Source: Helicobacter rappini (GTDB taxonomy: Bacteria > Campylobacterota > Campylobacteria > Campylobacterales > Helicobacteraceae). From it: a stretch of 43,259 nucleotides of DNA. Below the pieces are notes generated by a model. It was not told where the DNA came from. It searched no databases and saw only the letters and a list, made by a program, of their open reading frames with translations. Position numbers and translations under genes: made by a program. Shown piece after piece: positions 7,123-15,091 of the stretch; within the stretch, counting starts at the first letter, position 1; each line of letters starts with the position of its first letter. Where the stretch lies: the NCBI RefSeq assembly GCF_900198625.1, contig NZ_FZPK01000062.1, forward strand, positions 1 through 43,259, read 5' to 3'.

Positions 7123-8793
7123 TTATCCCCCCTTAGGTAGCTTTATATCATCTGCCTTAGCTTGAGCCTCATACTTCATAGCCTTAGCTTCTTTCTCTTT
7201 AGCAGTCGCATTTAAGACTTGTAATTGTAATTGCTGCATTTGCATTTGTAATTGCTGCATTTGCTTAGCCATAGGATTATTTTGTGCTTCTTCTGCTTTT
7301 TGAGCTAATACCTTTCTCACCTTAGCACTCACGCTAGAATCTGAATCATCTAATACTAAAGGTAATATATCATTCATAGCTTCTTGTGGCACAAATCCAC
7401 TCTTAATGAGTTCTACCCATTGACTAAATCTCTCTTCTCTTGTAGAGTTATTCTTAGCCTTAGTTTCTATGACTATATCATAGCTTCCTATCTCTATTTT
7501 ATTTGTATCATTTGTATTGATTTCAAAGTAATTCTCAAATGTATCTTCTTCTACAATCCTAAAGACTTGTGCCTTATCAAAGTATTTAGTAATATACTCT
7601 AAACATACAGAAAACACGCTTTTATCAAATAAATCACTCGCAGTTAAAAATCTCTGTATCCCCATAAGCCCTGCATTTGTTCTTTGTTGCACGACTACAC
7701 CACTAGCACGACTTGTTACCTGTCCTAAGGCTTCATCATTAAAACCTGCCTGCATTCTTGCTATTTGTCTGTGTTCATTACTCTTTGAGCTAAGACTTGC
7801 TACATCATTTGAGTGATTTTGAAATTGTATTTTAGAGCTACTTAATGCCCCATCTCGCACACCTACAACAGCATTATCTAAGCTTACATGCTTACTGAAC
7901 TCTTCAGCATTATCCACAGCACTCATCTCATAGAGTATCTTTTGAGAGCCTAGCATATTTGCCATTCTATTTTCTGCAAAATTTACATAGTCTTGGTGTG
8001 GCTTTACATTCCTAAAGATTCCATAAAAGGCATTTGCAGAATCTACATATAGCTTTCTTATCACAATAGGGCAATGTCTTAAGTCAAATATGCTTGTATC
8101 AGTCTGCATAATGCCTGTTTTATCCCATATAAACCTATCATATTTCCTTGTCTTAGGATTTAGCACAAAGCTTTCAAAGTATCTTACCCTTTCTCTGTAA
8201 GCATTCATGCCTACATTATTTATAATATCATATTCTCTTTTTCCATATAACTCTATCATATCATCTTTATCGTTATATAGCACTTTATGATAGTATTTAC
8301 AATCGCTTCCATCTTCTTTTTGTGAATAAGGGTCAATATATAAAGCATTTATTGGTATATGCTTAATTGTTATTTTTAAATCATTATCTATTTCACTCTC
8401 ACTAAGCCATACTTCAGCAGCACATATTCCACACATTAAGTCTAAATCGCATTTTTGCTTATTGATTTGATAATCCTTTGTTTGTGTTATGCTTTTTAAT
8501 ATATTTGTTAGAATCTGTGCTTTTTCTCTATCTTTCTTTTGAAAGCCTACTGCATTCATCTCTGTTGAAGCATTCAGCTTATAACCTAAAAGCTTTTCGC
8601 CTATTAAAGCATACATATTTTCAAAGAGTATAGGCTGTCCCCTACTTGCGAGTATGCTTTTAATATAATCGGGTAATTGATTACCCTCATAATACTCTTT
8701 TGCTTCTAAAAACTCATCATAGCTTTCTTGTAAGAGATTGAGAGATTCTTTAAGACTTTGGAGTAATTTATCGTGTGTTTCATTTGCATTCAT
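7123..8793 (-). CDS. Phage portal protein, P22-type
   Basis: The 556-aa protein fits podophage portals, the dodecameric ring through which DNA is packaged and ejected. Visible features are an N-terminal helical region with EYYEGNQLP, then RGQPILFENMYALIGEKLLGY (about 51-71), a wing-like beta region, HQDYVNFAENRMANML (about 265-280), RASGVVVQQRTNAGL near 360 (a conserved portal stem segment), and a Gln-rich C-terminal coiled coil (KQMQQLQMQMQQLQ). An AAAAGGT site precedes the ATG and a TGTATAAT promoter lies at 8823. The partner large terminase and capsid genes are not in the window. Confidence 0.85.
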   Translation of the reverse strand: MNANETHDKLLQSLKESLNLLQESYDEFLEAKEYYEGNQLPDYIKSILASRGQPILFENMYALIGEKLLGYKLNASTEMNAVGFQKKDREKAQILTNILKSITQTKDYQINKQKCDLDLMCGICAAEVWLSESEIDNDLKITIKHIPINALYIDPYSQKEDGSDCKYYHKVLYNDKDDMIELYGKREYDIINNVGMNAYRERVRYFESFVLNPKTRKYDRFIWDKTGIMQTDTSIFDLRHCPIVIRKLYVDSANAFYGIFRNVKPHQDYVNFAENRMANMLGSQKILYEMSAVDNAEEFSKHVSLDNAVVGVRDGALSSSKIQFQNHSNDVASLSSKSNEHRQIARMQAGFNDEALGQVTSRASGVVVQQRTNAGLMGIQRFLTASDLFDKSVFSVCLEYITKYFDKAQVFRIVEEDTFENYFEINTNDTNKIEIGSYDIVIETKAKNNSTREERFSQWVELIKSGFVPQEAMNDILPLVLDDSDSSVSAKVRKVLAQKAEEAQNNPMAKQMQQLQMQMQQLQLQVLNATAKEKEAKAMKYEAQAKADDIKLPKGG

Positions 8794-8822
8794 TTCTTTA
8801 CCTTTTAAAAGCTTTCACCTTG

Positions 8823-8828
8823 ATTATA
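8823..8828 (-). promoter_or_regulatory. TGTATAAT promoter for the portal gene
   Basis: Minus strand TTAAATGTATAATCAAGGTG, with the TATAAT hexamer 30 nt before the portal ATG. The hairpin element at 8840-8900 lies directly upstream, as at 3578/3595. Confidence 0.6.
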
Positions 8829-8839
8829 CATTTAAGAGA

Positions 8840-8900
8840 TTAAGGCTTTTTTATAGTAGTCATTACCGCTTAGGTAACTCCTACTATAAAAAAGCCTTAA
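8840..8900 (-). repeat. Conserved-core hairpin element, copy 6 (promoter-linked form)
   Basis: A perfect 20-bp outer stem: TTAAGGCTTTTTTATAGTAG (8840-8859) and its exact complement (8881-8900). The core on the minus strand is GGAGT, arm TACC, loop TAAGC, arm GGTA, ATGAC. An almost identical copy lies at 14996-15056 in the opposite orientation. Confidence 0.9.
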
Positions 8901-9003
8901 AACTATTAAGCCATAATGCAACCTTAAAAAGCTAGTTTCCTTTTTGCAAGGCTTTATACCTTGCATTCCATTTTCCTTTCTCTGTTGTTATGTTACCCTT
9001 TCT

Positions 9004-9032
9004 TGTCATGTTGAGCCGAAGGCGAAACATCT
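9004..9032 (+). repeat. Dispersed TGTCATGTTGAGC repeat
   Basis: TGTCATGTTGAGC, a short variable middle, then GCGAAACATCT, with ATGTT/AACAT able to pair. Close copies lie at 14871 and 18336 in this prophage, and inside host coding sequence at 24721 and 32167, where it reads CHVE(R/Q)SETSK. Confidence 0.75.
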
Positions 9033-9095
9033 ATAACACTAAGATTTGCAAAGTAAGTCGTGGCAATCCACACTCGCACAAAGTAGATTCTATAT

Positions 9096-9220
9096 GCGGC
9101 AATATGAGCTGTGGCAATTTTCAATGTTGTTGAGATTTTTGCGAGGGAGTGTATATATAATACATGACCGAAGCAAAAATTGATAACTCAATACGAAAAG
9201 TGTCCGCTAAGATTGTCGCA
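9096..9220 (+). repeat. Conserved-core hairpin element, copy 3
   Basis: 125-nt imperfect palindrome with ends TGCGGCAAT and ATTGTCGCA, and a core at 9145-9169 identical to copy 1. TTTTTGC pairs with GCAAAAA next to the core, where copy 1 has TTTTTGT/ACAAAAA, a compensatory change. It ends 3 nt before the stop of the 268-aa gene. With the promoter-linked copy at 8840 it fills most of the 8794-9222 gap. Confidence 0.85.
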
Positions 9221-9222
9221 CA

Positions 9223-10029
9223 TTAAGAAGCCTCTGTGCCATCTTCTTCATAGTCGTTATTATCAGTATCTATACTCTCACTATGTCCCACAGGCATACC
9301 ACCAGCACCACCAAGTGAGAGTGTAGGCATATTTCCACTACCTCCTAATTCTGTATTATCTGTGTTTGGAGTTTGCGTGGAGTCTATACTTCTTGCATTC
9401 GCATTTGAGTTAGCACCCATAACTTGCCCTTTTCCAGCACCACCAAAGATTAAGCCATTTCCGCCTAACTCATTTTTGATAGCTCCCATGCTATTTTGTT
9501 TCATGTCATAACTTGCATATTGTGAGTAATCTATCGTAGGGGCTACTTCACCACTACCGCCCCAAGCCTTATCAATACTTGCGGCTAATTGATTATTTGC
9601 TAGTTCATGTTTTTGTTGTTTTTCTAACTCTAAGTTAAAATTCTTTTTAGCTAAATCCATTTGTTCTTTCATCTGCTTGTTTGCTTCTATAGTATTGTAT
9701 ATATCCATACCTAAACCAGCGACACTTGTTAAAGCCTGAACGGGTGCGGCAAACTTGCCTACCTTATCTAAACCTTGAGATAGCTTAGAAACTTTTCCAA
9801 CATCTGCTACATCGTCCAATGTATCTGCCATTGCTCCTATATCTTTAACACTATTTGCTACATTGTGTCCTTGTTTGGCTAAATCTTTTGTTTGTTGCAT
9901 TACTTGTTGTGTCTGCCCTAATCCCAATCCAAGCGGGTCGTGTCTTTGCAATGCTTGTGCGGCTGCTTGTTTATTTATATAAGTTTTTTGTAAGACAGGG
10001 ACAGAAACAGGTTTTATTATAGGTGGCAT
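9223..10029 (-). CDS. Phage virion-associated protein, possible ejection protein (268 aa)
   Basis: AAAGGAATG precedes the ATG, and the promoter at 10061-10095 has both a CCGACA box and a TATAAT. The N-terminal part is Gln/Ala-rich, residues 60-120 are Ala/Gly/Val helices (VAGLGMDIYNTIEANKQMK), the middle is charged, and the C-terminal third is Gly/Asn-rich (ELGGNGLIFGGAGKG) with an acidic end. Small Ala/Gly-rich proteins next to a P22-type portal are often injected with the DNA, but I see no motif that proves this. Confidence 0.55.
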   Translation of the reverse strand: MPPIIKPVSVPVLQKTYINKQAAAQALQRHDPLGLGLGQTQQVMQQTKDLAKQGHNVANSVKDIGAMADTLDDVADVGKVSKLSQGLDKVGKFAAPVQALTSVAGLGMDIYNTIEANKQMKEQMDLAKKNFNLELEKQQKHELANNQLAASIDKAWGGSGEVAPTIDYSQYASYDMKQNSMGAIKNELGGNGLIFGGAGKGQVMGANSNANARSIDSTQTPNTDNTELGGSGNMPTLSLGGAGGMPVGHSESIDTDNNDYEEDGTEAS

Positions 10030-10060
10030 ATTTCATTCCTTTAATATCAAAATAAACAAG

Positions 10061-10098
10061 ATTATACATAATTTGCAATGATTAAAAAATGTCGGCTA
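10061..10098 (-). promoter_or_regulatory. Composite phage promoter for the 268-aa gene
   Basis: Minus strand TTTTAGCCGACATTT, with CCGACA at 10090-10095, then 23 nt to a consensus TATAAT (10061-10066) within TGTATAATC. It is the only site where the CCGACA box meets the stronger TGTATAAT hexamer. Confidence 0.7.
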
Positions 10099-10126
10099 AA
10101 ATTACACAAAAGAAAAAAGGACAACA

Positions 10127-10411
10127 ATGTATGCTATTGCATTTGATTTAAAGATTGATGACTTAAAAAAGCATTATGGTGAGCCTTACAACAAAGCCTA
10201 TGATGAGATAAGGCAAGAGTTAGAAGCATTAGGTTTTGAATGGACGCAAGGCAGTTTATACATGAGTGTAAGTGAGAAAAACACTCTAGCAAGTGTGTAT
10301 AAAGCAATCAATAGACTGCAAAATATTAAATGGTTTAAGCAATCTGTGCGTGATATAAGGGCGTTTAAAGTAGAGGATTGGTCGGACTTTACCGAGATTG
10401 TTAAAGGTTAG
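10127..10411 (+). CDS. vapD: VapD family endoribonuclease (Cas2-like fold)
   Basis: The 94-aa product starts [17 protein letters not shown] and contains [21 protein letters not shown], the hallmark of VapD, a small dimeric RNase with a ferredoxin-like fold related to Cas2. D7 and D11 near the N-terminus match the acidic positions of the family. H. pylori and Haemophilus VapD cleave mRNA and affect persistence. It has an AAAAAAGGA site, sits on the plus strand between two minus-strand phage genes, and has no adjacent VapX-type antitoxin, so it looks like prophage cargo. The ORF is intact and of typical length. Confidence 0.88.
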   Translation: MYAIAFDLKIDDLKKHYGEPYNKAYDEIRQELEALGFEWTQGSLYMSVSEKNTLASVYKAINRLQNIKWFKQSVRDIRAFKVEDWSDFTEIVKG

Positions 10412-10631
10412 AATGAATTTGCAATTAAAGATAAACACGCAAACCCCCATATTCTAGCATTTGCATTATAACTTGAATTCGCCTTAAGGCTTTTAGAATC
10501 TGCACAAAGTTAGATTCTATATGCGGAAGTATTGCAAACCATAAAAACAGACTCTCGTGCGGTAATCGAATTGTAGCTACTTGCCTTGCGTTTAAGATTT
10601 TTGCAAACAAAACGCAAAAAGCAGATTCCAT
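10412..10631. other. Repeat-derived spacer with no gene
   Basis: Made of fragments shared with other prophage gaps: CCATATTCTAGCATTTGCATTA (also near 14965 and, inverted, 16650), TAGATTCTATATGCGGAAGTATT (also at 9083) and CTCTCGTGCGG. A 68-codon minus-strand frame here lacks a ribosome site and is rejected. Confidence 0.55.
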
Positions 10632-10753
10632 GTGCGGAAGTATTTTGAGTCGATTTTAAGTGTTTTCAAATAAAAGTCAAGGGAGTGTATTATACATACA
10701 TGACCGCAGACTTTTATGCAGAATCGCTTAAAAGCGACCAAAAGACAACGCAC
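10632..10753 (+). repeat. Conserved-core hairpin element, copy 4
   Basis: 122 nt with ends GTGCGGAAG and CAACGCAC. The core at 10681-10705 is GGGAGT, arm GTAT, loop TATAC, arm ATAC, ATGACC; only the loop differs from copy 1. The lower stem GTCGATTTTAAGTG/CGCTTAAAAGCGAC replaces the GTCGATTTTGTTTG/CAAACAAAAGCGAC of copy 2. The element ends on the first base of the 194-aa gene's stop triplet. Confidence 0.85.
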
Positions 10754-11337
10754 TACTTATGTATAAATTCCTTAGCTACTATATATTCCAACATAAACGC
10801 CAAATTACTCTCTTGTGCCACAAAAAGCTGTGCTGTGCTTTTCATTAAATAGCTTGTTAATTCATAGTTTTTCACAAACTCTTTAAACAATACTTCAAGT
10901 CTTGGCAATACTTGCAATGAAAAGTCATAATTATCAAGGATACTTTTACTCTCTATGCGTATTCTTCTTATCATTGCATCTCGTATTTCACCTGTATAAT
11001 TTTGCATGATATATTCAGTTACCGCCTTTGTGTCTAGATTCTTTGCTAGATACTCTTTTACCGCTTCATTGACTTGATTTCTATCTAAGTTTATAAGATT
11101 GCCTAAGCCATATTTATTGATTAAGGCTTGTCCTATATCATTATAGAAACTCTCACTTGTGAAATACTCATCTTTAATGAATTGTTCGTGCATAATATCT
11201 AAGATGTTCTCATCACTTATTTTCTCATCTACTTCTGCTTTTAAAACTTTGAATTCCTGCTTTGTAGATTGCAATTCTTGCTGTGTAGTTTCATTTGCTT
11301 GAATCATATTTTGGATTAAATCAGTTAAACTTGCCAT
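10753..11337 (-). CDS. Coiled-coil phage protein of unknown function (194 aa)
   Basis: AAAGGATAA lies upstream of the ATG. Residues 1-45 are Gln/Glu-rich coiled coil (ANETTQQELQSTKQEF); the rest is helical with many Asp, Glu, Asn and Tyr and no catalytic motif. It follows the lysis genes on the minus strand. I do not recognise the family. Confidence 0.6.
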   Translation of the reverse strand: MASLTDLIQNMIQANETTQQELQSTKQEFKVLKAEVDEKISDENILDIMHEQFIKDEYFTSESFYNDIGQALINKYGLGNLINLDRNQVNEAVKEYLAKNLDTKAVTEYIMQNYTGEIRDAMIRRIRIESKSILDNYDFSLQVLPRLEVLFKEFVKNYELTSYLMKSTAQLFVAQESNLAFMLEYIVAKEFIHK

Positions 11338-11372
11338 ATTTATCCTTTCTTATTTTAAAAACTCTGTATATT

Positions 11373-11453
11373 TTAATCTTTTACTACTAGCATAATCGCA
11401 GTAAAAAAGCTAAGTAAGCCAAATATAATAACACCACTTGCTAATATTTCCAT
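11373..11453 (-). CDS. 26-residue single-pass membrane peptide of the lysis cassette
   Basis: The ATG at 11453 directly abuts the stop codon of the holin-like gene, and AGGGGAGC, inside that gene's last codons, is a strong ribosome site. The product starts MEIL, has one hydrophobic helix (GVIIFGLLSFFTAIMLVV) and ends KD. The placement suggests a holin-associated or second small lysis peptide. It is too short for family assignment. Confidence 0.55.
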   Translation of the reverse strand: MEILASGVIIFGLLSFFTAIMLVVKD

Positions 11454-11681
11454 TTACAGCTCCCCTATTTCTTTGATAATCTTTAGTATTTTCCTTTGCA
11501 ACACAATTACACCTACTCCAAGCAAGACAACACCAAACGCACATAAACCTAAAAACCACAAATTAAGTTCAGTCATCTTAGTAAAAACAAAGCCTACTAC
11601 TGCCAATAGCGAAGTAAGTGCGAAGTTCCTATACACTCGCAATTCATCAAGCCTTGCCTTTTTCTCATCTAACTTAGACAC
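11454..11681 (-). CDS. Holin-like protein, two membrane helices (75 aa)
   Basis: The GTG at 11681 is chosen because AAAGG lies 6 nt upstream; a TTG two codons earlier would leave no spacing. A charged N-terminal helix (SKLDEKKARLDELRVYR) is followed by FALTSLLAVVGFVFTKM, a short turn, then LWFLGLCAFGVVLLGVGVIVL and a basic tail. Two helices beside an endolysin gene are the usual holin signature. A 12-codon frame starting MDKEAI begins at 11718 and ends inside the holin start region, so coupled translation is possible. Confidence 0.65.
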   Translation of the reverse strand: MSKLDEKKARLDELRVYRNFALTSLLAVVGFVFTKMTELNLWFLGLCAFGVVLLGVGVIVLQRKILKIIKEIGEL

Positions 11682-11831
11682 AAACAACCTTTAATATTGC
11701 TTCTTTATCCATTTGCGAACACCTGCCTTTTATTTTCTTTGCATGGATATTACTTGATTTTAACTTAACTTGCAATAAAAGACTTAAACCAACATGAAGC
11801 TATATGTAAAGTTGTTTCAAAGTATCACACA

Positions 11832-12272
11832 CTAAGCTAGATTGAGTTCCTTTTTAATCTCTGCTAGATACACTTCACCTGCTTTATTATAACTCCATCT
11901 AGCCTTATAACCCCTTGTATCTAAATGCACGAATCCCCTAAACTCATCATTAGGATTTATGCTTATTGCAATCCCAAAAGGCTTGTCATTATATGTTTTT
12001 AATACATGCTCGAATACCTTTTTAGTAGGAATGCCTTTTACCACAAAATCCACAGCGTCCCCTGCTATATGCCTTGACTTTGAAGCTCCACCTATCTTTT
12101 TATTATGTGTAGGACAGCGATAACCGCTATTTATAGTAATAGGGGCGTTAAAATGCTCTCTAATCTCTACTAATGTATCGATTAACTCATCTGTTGGCAT
12201 ACCTTTTGGCAACTCACATTTACCACATTTGCATTTGAATTCAGATTCTTTAAAATACTTGTTCTCTTTCAT
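11832..12272 (-). CDS. Phage endolysin, M15-family L,D/D,D-peptidase
   Basis: The 146-aa protein matches peptidase M15 (subfamily A/3) enzymes that cut peptidoglycan cross-bridges. Visible are YFKESEFKCKCGKCELP, INSGYRCPTHNKKIGGASKSRHIAGDAVDF (a zinc-binding His in SRHIAGDAVD, with its Asp), and GFVHLDTRG, which supplies the second His of the zinc site. No signal peptide is present, so release would depend on the adjacent holin. AAAGGAATG precedes the start and the promoter lies at 12344-12378. The length is normal for single-domain phage M15 lysins. Confidence 0.88.
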   Translation of the reverse strand: MKENKYFKESEFKCKCGKCELPKGMPTDELIDTLVEIREHFNAPITINSGYRCPTHNKKIGGASKSRHIAGDAVDFVVKGIPTKKVFEHVLKTYNDKPFGIAISINPNDEFRGFVHLDTRGYKARWSYNKAGEVYLAEIKKELNLA

Positions 12273-12343
12273 TTCTCATTCCTTTATTAAAATTCAGTTT
12301 TGGCATTTCCACTTCGTATATTGTCGTGGCAATCCAAACACAA

Positions 12344-12383
12344 AGCATAACAAAGCTATAAATAAATTCAAATGTCGGTTAAA
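12344..12383 (-). promoter_or_regulatory. CCGAYA-class phage promoter for the endolysin gene
   Basis: Minus strand TTTTAACCGACATTTGA, with CCGACA at 12373-12378, then 23 nt to TATGCT (12344-12349). The box overlaps the last codons of the upstream 791-aa gene, so lysis can be transcribed separately from it. Confidence 0.65.
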
Positions 12384-14754
12384 ACATCGTTATATTCCTT
12401 TTTGCATTCAAAAATGGACTTATTCCAAAGTAAGTCGTTTTACTCTTATCTTTTTCTTTATGATATATCGTTACTTCCACATAGTCCTTGCTTGGTGTAT
12501 CAGCCACTGCCACAAAAAATTTTTTATTGCTGCCGATGATGATAAACTCATCACCATATTCCCCATCGATATATGCAAAACGAGTTTTTGTGTCAAAATA
12601 CCTGCATACATCTGTTCTTACGACTGCTTTTTCTATAATTTCTTTATTACCATTAGTAAAACTAGGCGGTATAACAATTTCCCCCTCTATTGCTTCAAAA
12701 TGTGGCACACAAGGCGTTTTTAACTCTTCTGTTATAAATATCTTCTCTGTATAGGAAACAGGATATCCCCTTGCCCTAAATCGTATCCTAGCCTTTGCTT
12801 CTTCTCTTACTAGCCATTTATAGCATTTATAAGTCTGTGCGATAGGCTCTGTTTGCTTTATCCCTACTGCCTTATTTGTCCCTACTTCTTTTATACTCTT
12901 ATAATATTTTACTTCCACTCCGCCATAATTCCATACTTCATATTCACATTCATAGCTTTTATTTACATCTACAATCCTTCTTCCATGCTTTACAAAAGCA
13001 TTTGCCCCCTTTTTTTGTAATAGTATGTTATCCATAGCACTGAATCTATCACTACTCTTAAAAAGCCTATTTATGTTTCTATGATATGTATTAGTATCAC
13101 TGAGAATATAAAAGAGTTGTATATCACTGCCTTTTAGTGTTTTCTTTTCACTCTTTACAAGCGTAATATTTGCATGTTCTGTTATATTATGTGTCTTTTT
13201 CTCTGTTTTGTTATCATTATCTTTATCCCATTGTGTCTTTGTGCTATGGATACAGCCTACAACTACTTGTATTTTTTCTAATGGTCGCCCTCCTAAGTCA
13301 GTAGCACTTAGTCCTAAATCACTCGTCTTTGCTTCCATATAATAAGTCGATACAATCGCAGTAAATCCCATGACATCATTTATATTCTCAAACTCTATGT
13401 TAGAGAATCTATTCAAATACTCATCATCATCATCATCAGGGTGATTCTCATACAGATAATATGTCCCTAAATCATTTTTAGATAGCCATTTAAAACACGC
13501 TTCTACAATCTTAGTCCGCATACTTAGATATATAGGCACAGCACCATTTAATACAGCTTTTAAGCTAGAAGGATTACTCCATTTTGCATCACTATATAGA
13601 TTACTTAGATATTGGTCTCCTCCTGCACTCTTTTCATTCTTATTATTTAATATATCATACATATCGCTATCTTTAAACTTATCATCTAATGCTCTATAAG
13701 GCTCATGCGGCAACATTTGGTCATATCTCTCTCTACCTGCTGCCCCCTCTTTCCATAATCTACCATTTGCATACATAGAATAAGGGTCAGTTATAGCAGT
13801 ATCTACAAAGTTAGCACTCTTAGGCATATTTCTTAGCATTAAATCATTTGTTTTTTGCGTTATCTCTTTCATTTCTTCTTCTTGTATGGCTGAAGATATC
13901 ATATTATAGACTGATAGTATCATACTTGCAGCACTTGCTACATACCCTACAATCTGTGCGACGAGTAACCAGCCTGTTACAGCTTGTCCGCCCGGGATAA
14001 AAGCAGTCCCAATCGCTACAATAATGCTTACAACAAGCATAAATGCCTGCCAAAACTTCTTATCCTCTGCTACTTCTTCAAACCAGTCTTTTCTCTCTTG
14101 CATTTCAAGCAGGGCAAGTAATATCGCTTCATCAATCATTATATCATTTCGTAATATATGCCTTACTTTACATACATTAAGATTGCTTTCTAAGGCTTCT
14201 ATTGCACTCTGTCGTTTTATAGGGAATCCATGCGTTTTAAAATACCTTAAAACATCATCATAAGTCCATGTGCTTTGGTATTTGAGAGTAGAATCAAACA
14301 CCTTTTTATAACCGATATTTTTCCAATCACTTAAAACTTTATTTTTTTTATAATTTTTTAGGTAATTTTGGTATATATTGTCTCTATTGTTATGGATTGC
14401 TTGGATTTTTTCTTCTCTTTGTCTTATGCGTTCTTTTTTTGTTTCTTCGCTAACATTGTCATACCACTCCCATTGTTTCGTAGCTTCATTATACTTTTGA
14501 TGAGCACTATAAAACCAAACCCAAACCCCTTGTATTTGCCTTTGTATCTCTTTCTCTGTTGCTAGACTTGCTTGTATTAACTCATTTTTAAAGTAGTCAT
14601 CACCCTTGCCTAAAACCTGTTCTGCTATAAATAAATAATATGCAGTCTCATCATACACATTATTCATCTCACAATTTGCCATAAACATACTAGCGATATG
14701 GTCTTTGTCTATGAATTCAACTTCGCTTCGGTAGGTTTCTTGTTTTTTTAGCAT
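12379..14754 (-). CDS. Large phage protein with central membrane hairpin, candidate ejection protein (791 aa)
   Basis: The start has AGAGGG upstream and a TGTATAAT promoter at 14783. Residues 1-235 are hydrophilic helices. Residues about 236-290 contain two adjacent hydrophobic segments (FMLVVSIIVAIGTAFIPGG and WLLVAQIVGYVASAASMILSV), and the remaining 500 residues are mixed and soluble-looking with no recognised enzyme motif. Large virion proteins of short-tailed phages that form a trans-envelope conduit often have such segments. The role is inference; that it is a gene is clear from its length and signals. Confidence 0.6.
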   Translation of the reverse strand: MLKKQETYRSEVEFIDKDHIASMFMANCEMNNVYDETAYYLFIAEQVLGKGDDYFKNELIQASLATEKEIQRQIQGVWVWFYSAHQKYNEATKQWEWYDNVSEETKKERIRQREEKIQAIHNNRDNIYQNYLKNYKKNKVLSDWKNIGYKKVFDSTLKYQSTWTYDDVLRYFKTHGFPIKRQSAIEALESNLNVCKVRHILRNDIMIDEAILLALLEMQERKDWFEEVAEDKKFWQAFMLVVSIIVAIGTAFIPGGQAVTGWLLVAQIVGYVASAASMILSVYNMISSAIQEEEMKEITQKTNDLMLRNMPKSANFVDTAITDPYSMYANGRLWKEGAAGRERYDQMLPHEPYRALDDKFKDSDMYDILNNKNEKSAGGDQYLSNLYSDAKWSNPSSLKAVLNGAVPIYLSMRTKIVEACFKWLSKNDLGTYYLYENHPDDDDDEYLNRFSNIEFENINDVMGFTAIVSTYYMEAKTSDLGLSATDLGGRPLEKIQVVVGCIHSTKTQWDKDNDNKTEKKTHNITEHANITLVKSEKKTLKGSDIQLFYILSDTNTYHRNINRLFKSSDRFSAMDNILLQKKGANAFVKHGRRIVDVNKSYECEYEVWNYGGVEVKYYKSIKEVGTNKAVGIKQTEPIAQTYKCYKWLVREEAKARIRFRARGYPVSYTEKIFITEELKTPCVPHFEAIEGEIVIPPSFTNGNKEIIEKAVVRTDVCRYFDTKTRFAYIDGEYGDEFIIIGSNKKFFVAVADTPSKDYVEVTIYHKEKDKSKTTYFGISPFLNAKRNITMF

Positions 14755-14782
14755 GTTTTACCCTCTTGTAGATTCACACTTG

Positions 14783-14788
14783 ATTATA
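14783..14788 (-). promoter_or_regulatory. TGTATAAT promoter for the 791-aa gene
   Basis: Minus strand AAATGTATAATCAAGTG, with TATAAT 28 nt before the ATG. It shares the TGTATAATCAAG string with the portal and 494-aa gene promoters, but here the hairpin copy (14996) is about 200 nt away and inverted. Confidence 0.6.
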
Positions 14789-14870
14789 CATTTTGCAAAG
14801 TCCTAATACTTGTTACATATTCCCCCCTTATTGTCATGTTGCCTTTTTTCCTTGTTATGTTCTTTTCTCT

Positions 14871-14897
14871 TGTCATGTTGAGCGAAGCGAAACATCT
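14871..14897 (+). repeat. Dispersed TGTCATGTTGAGC repeat
   Basis: A 27-nt copy whose middle, GCGAAGCG, is itself nearly symmetric, so ATGTT..AACAT can form a hairpin. Partial copies (TTGTCATGTTGCC, TTGTTATGTTC) lie just upstream at 14830-14862, which suggests local duplication. These repeats and the hairpin at 14996 account for the 14755-15091 gap. Confidence 0.7.
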
Positions 14898-14995
14898 AGC
14901 CCTTTTGCAAGTAAAGATTTTTCGTGCCATGCACTCAAAATATGACAAGTGGAAACAATCCATATTCTAGTATTTGCATTATGGCTTTACGAGCT

Positions 14996-15056
14996 TTAAG
15001 GCTTTTTTATAGTAGGAGTTACCTAAGCGGTAATGACTACTATAAAAAAGCCTTAA
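14996..15056 (+). repeat. Conserved-core hairpin element, copy 7
   Basis: Almost the exact reverse complement of the 8840-8900 copy: the same 20-bp outer stem, core GGAGT, TACC, TAAGC, GGTA, ATGAC (15015-15037), and the TGTATAATC string on its right at 15067-15074. Here it faces the 3' end of the TerS-like gene, so the linked -10 points away from any start codon. Orientation is therefore not fixed relative to the genes. Confidence 0.88.
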
Positions 15057-15091
15057 TCTCTTAAATGTATAATCAAAGACGAATATCTACA

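Noticed and set aside
10425-10631. 68-codon minus-strand ORF
   Set aside because: Made of intergenic repeat fragments; no ribosome site.
12229-12723. 164-codon plus-strand ORF with many Phe, Ile and Lys codons
   Set aside because: Shadow of the endolysin and 791-aa genes.
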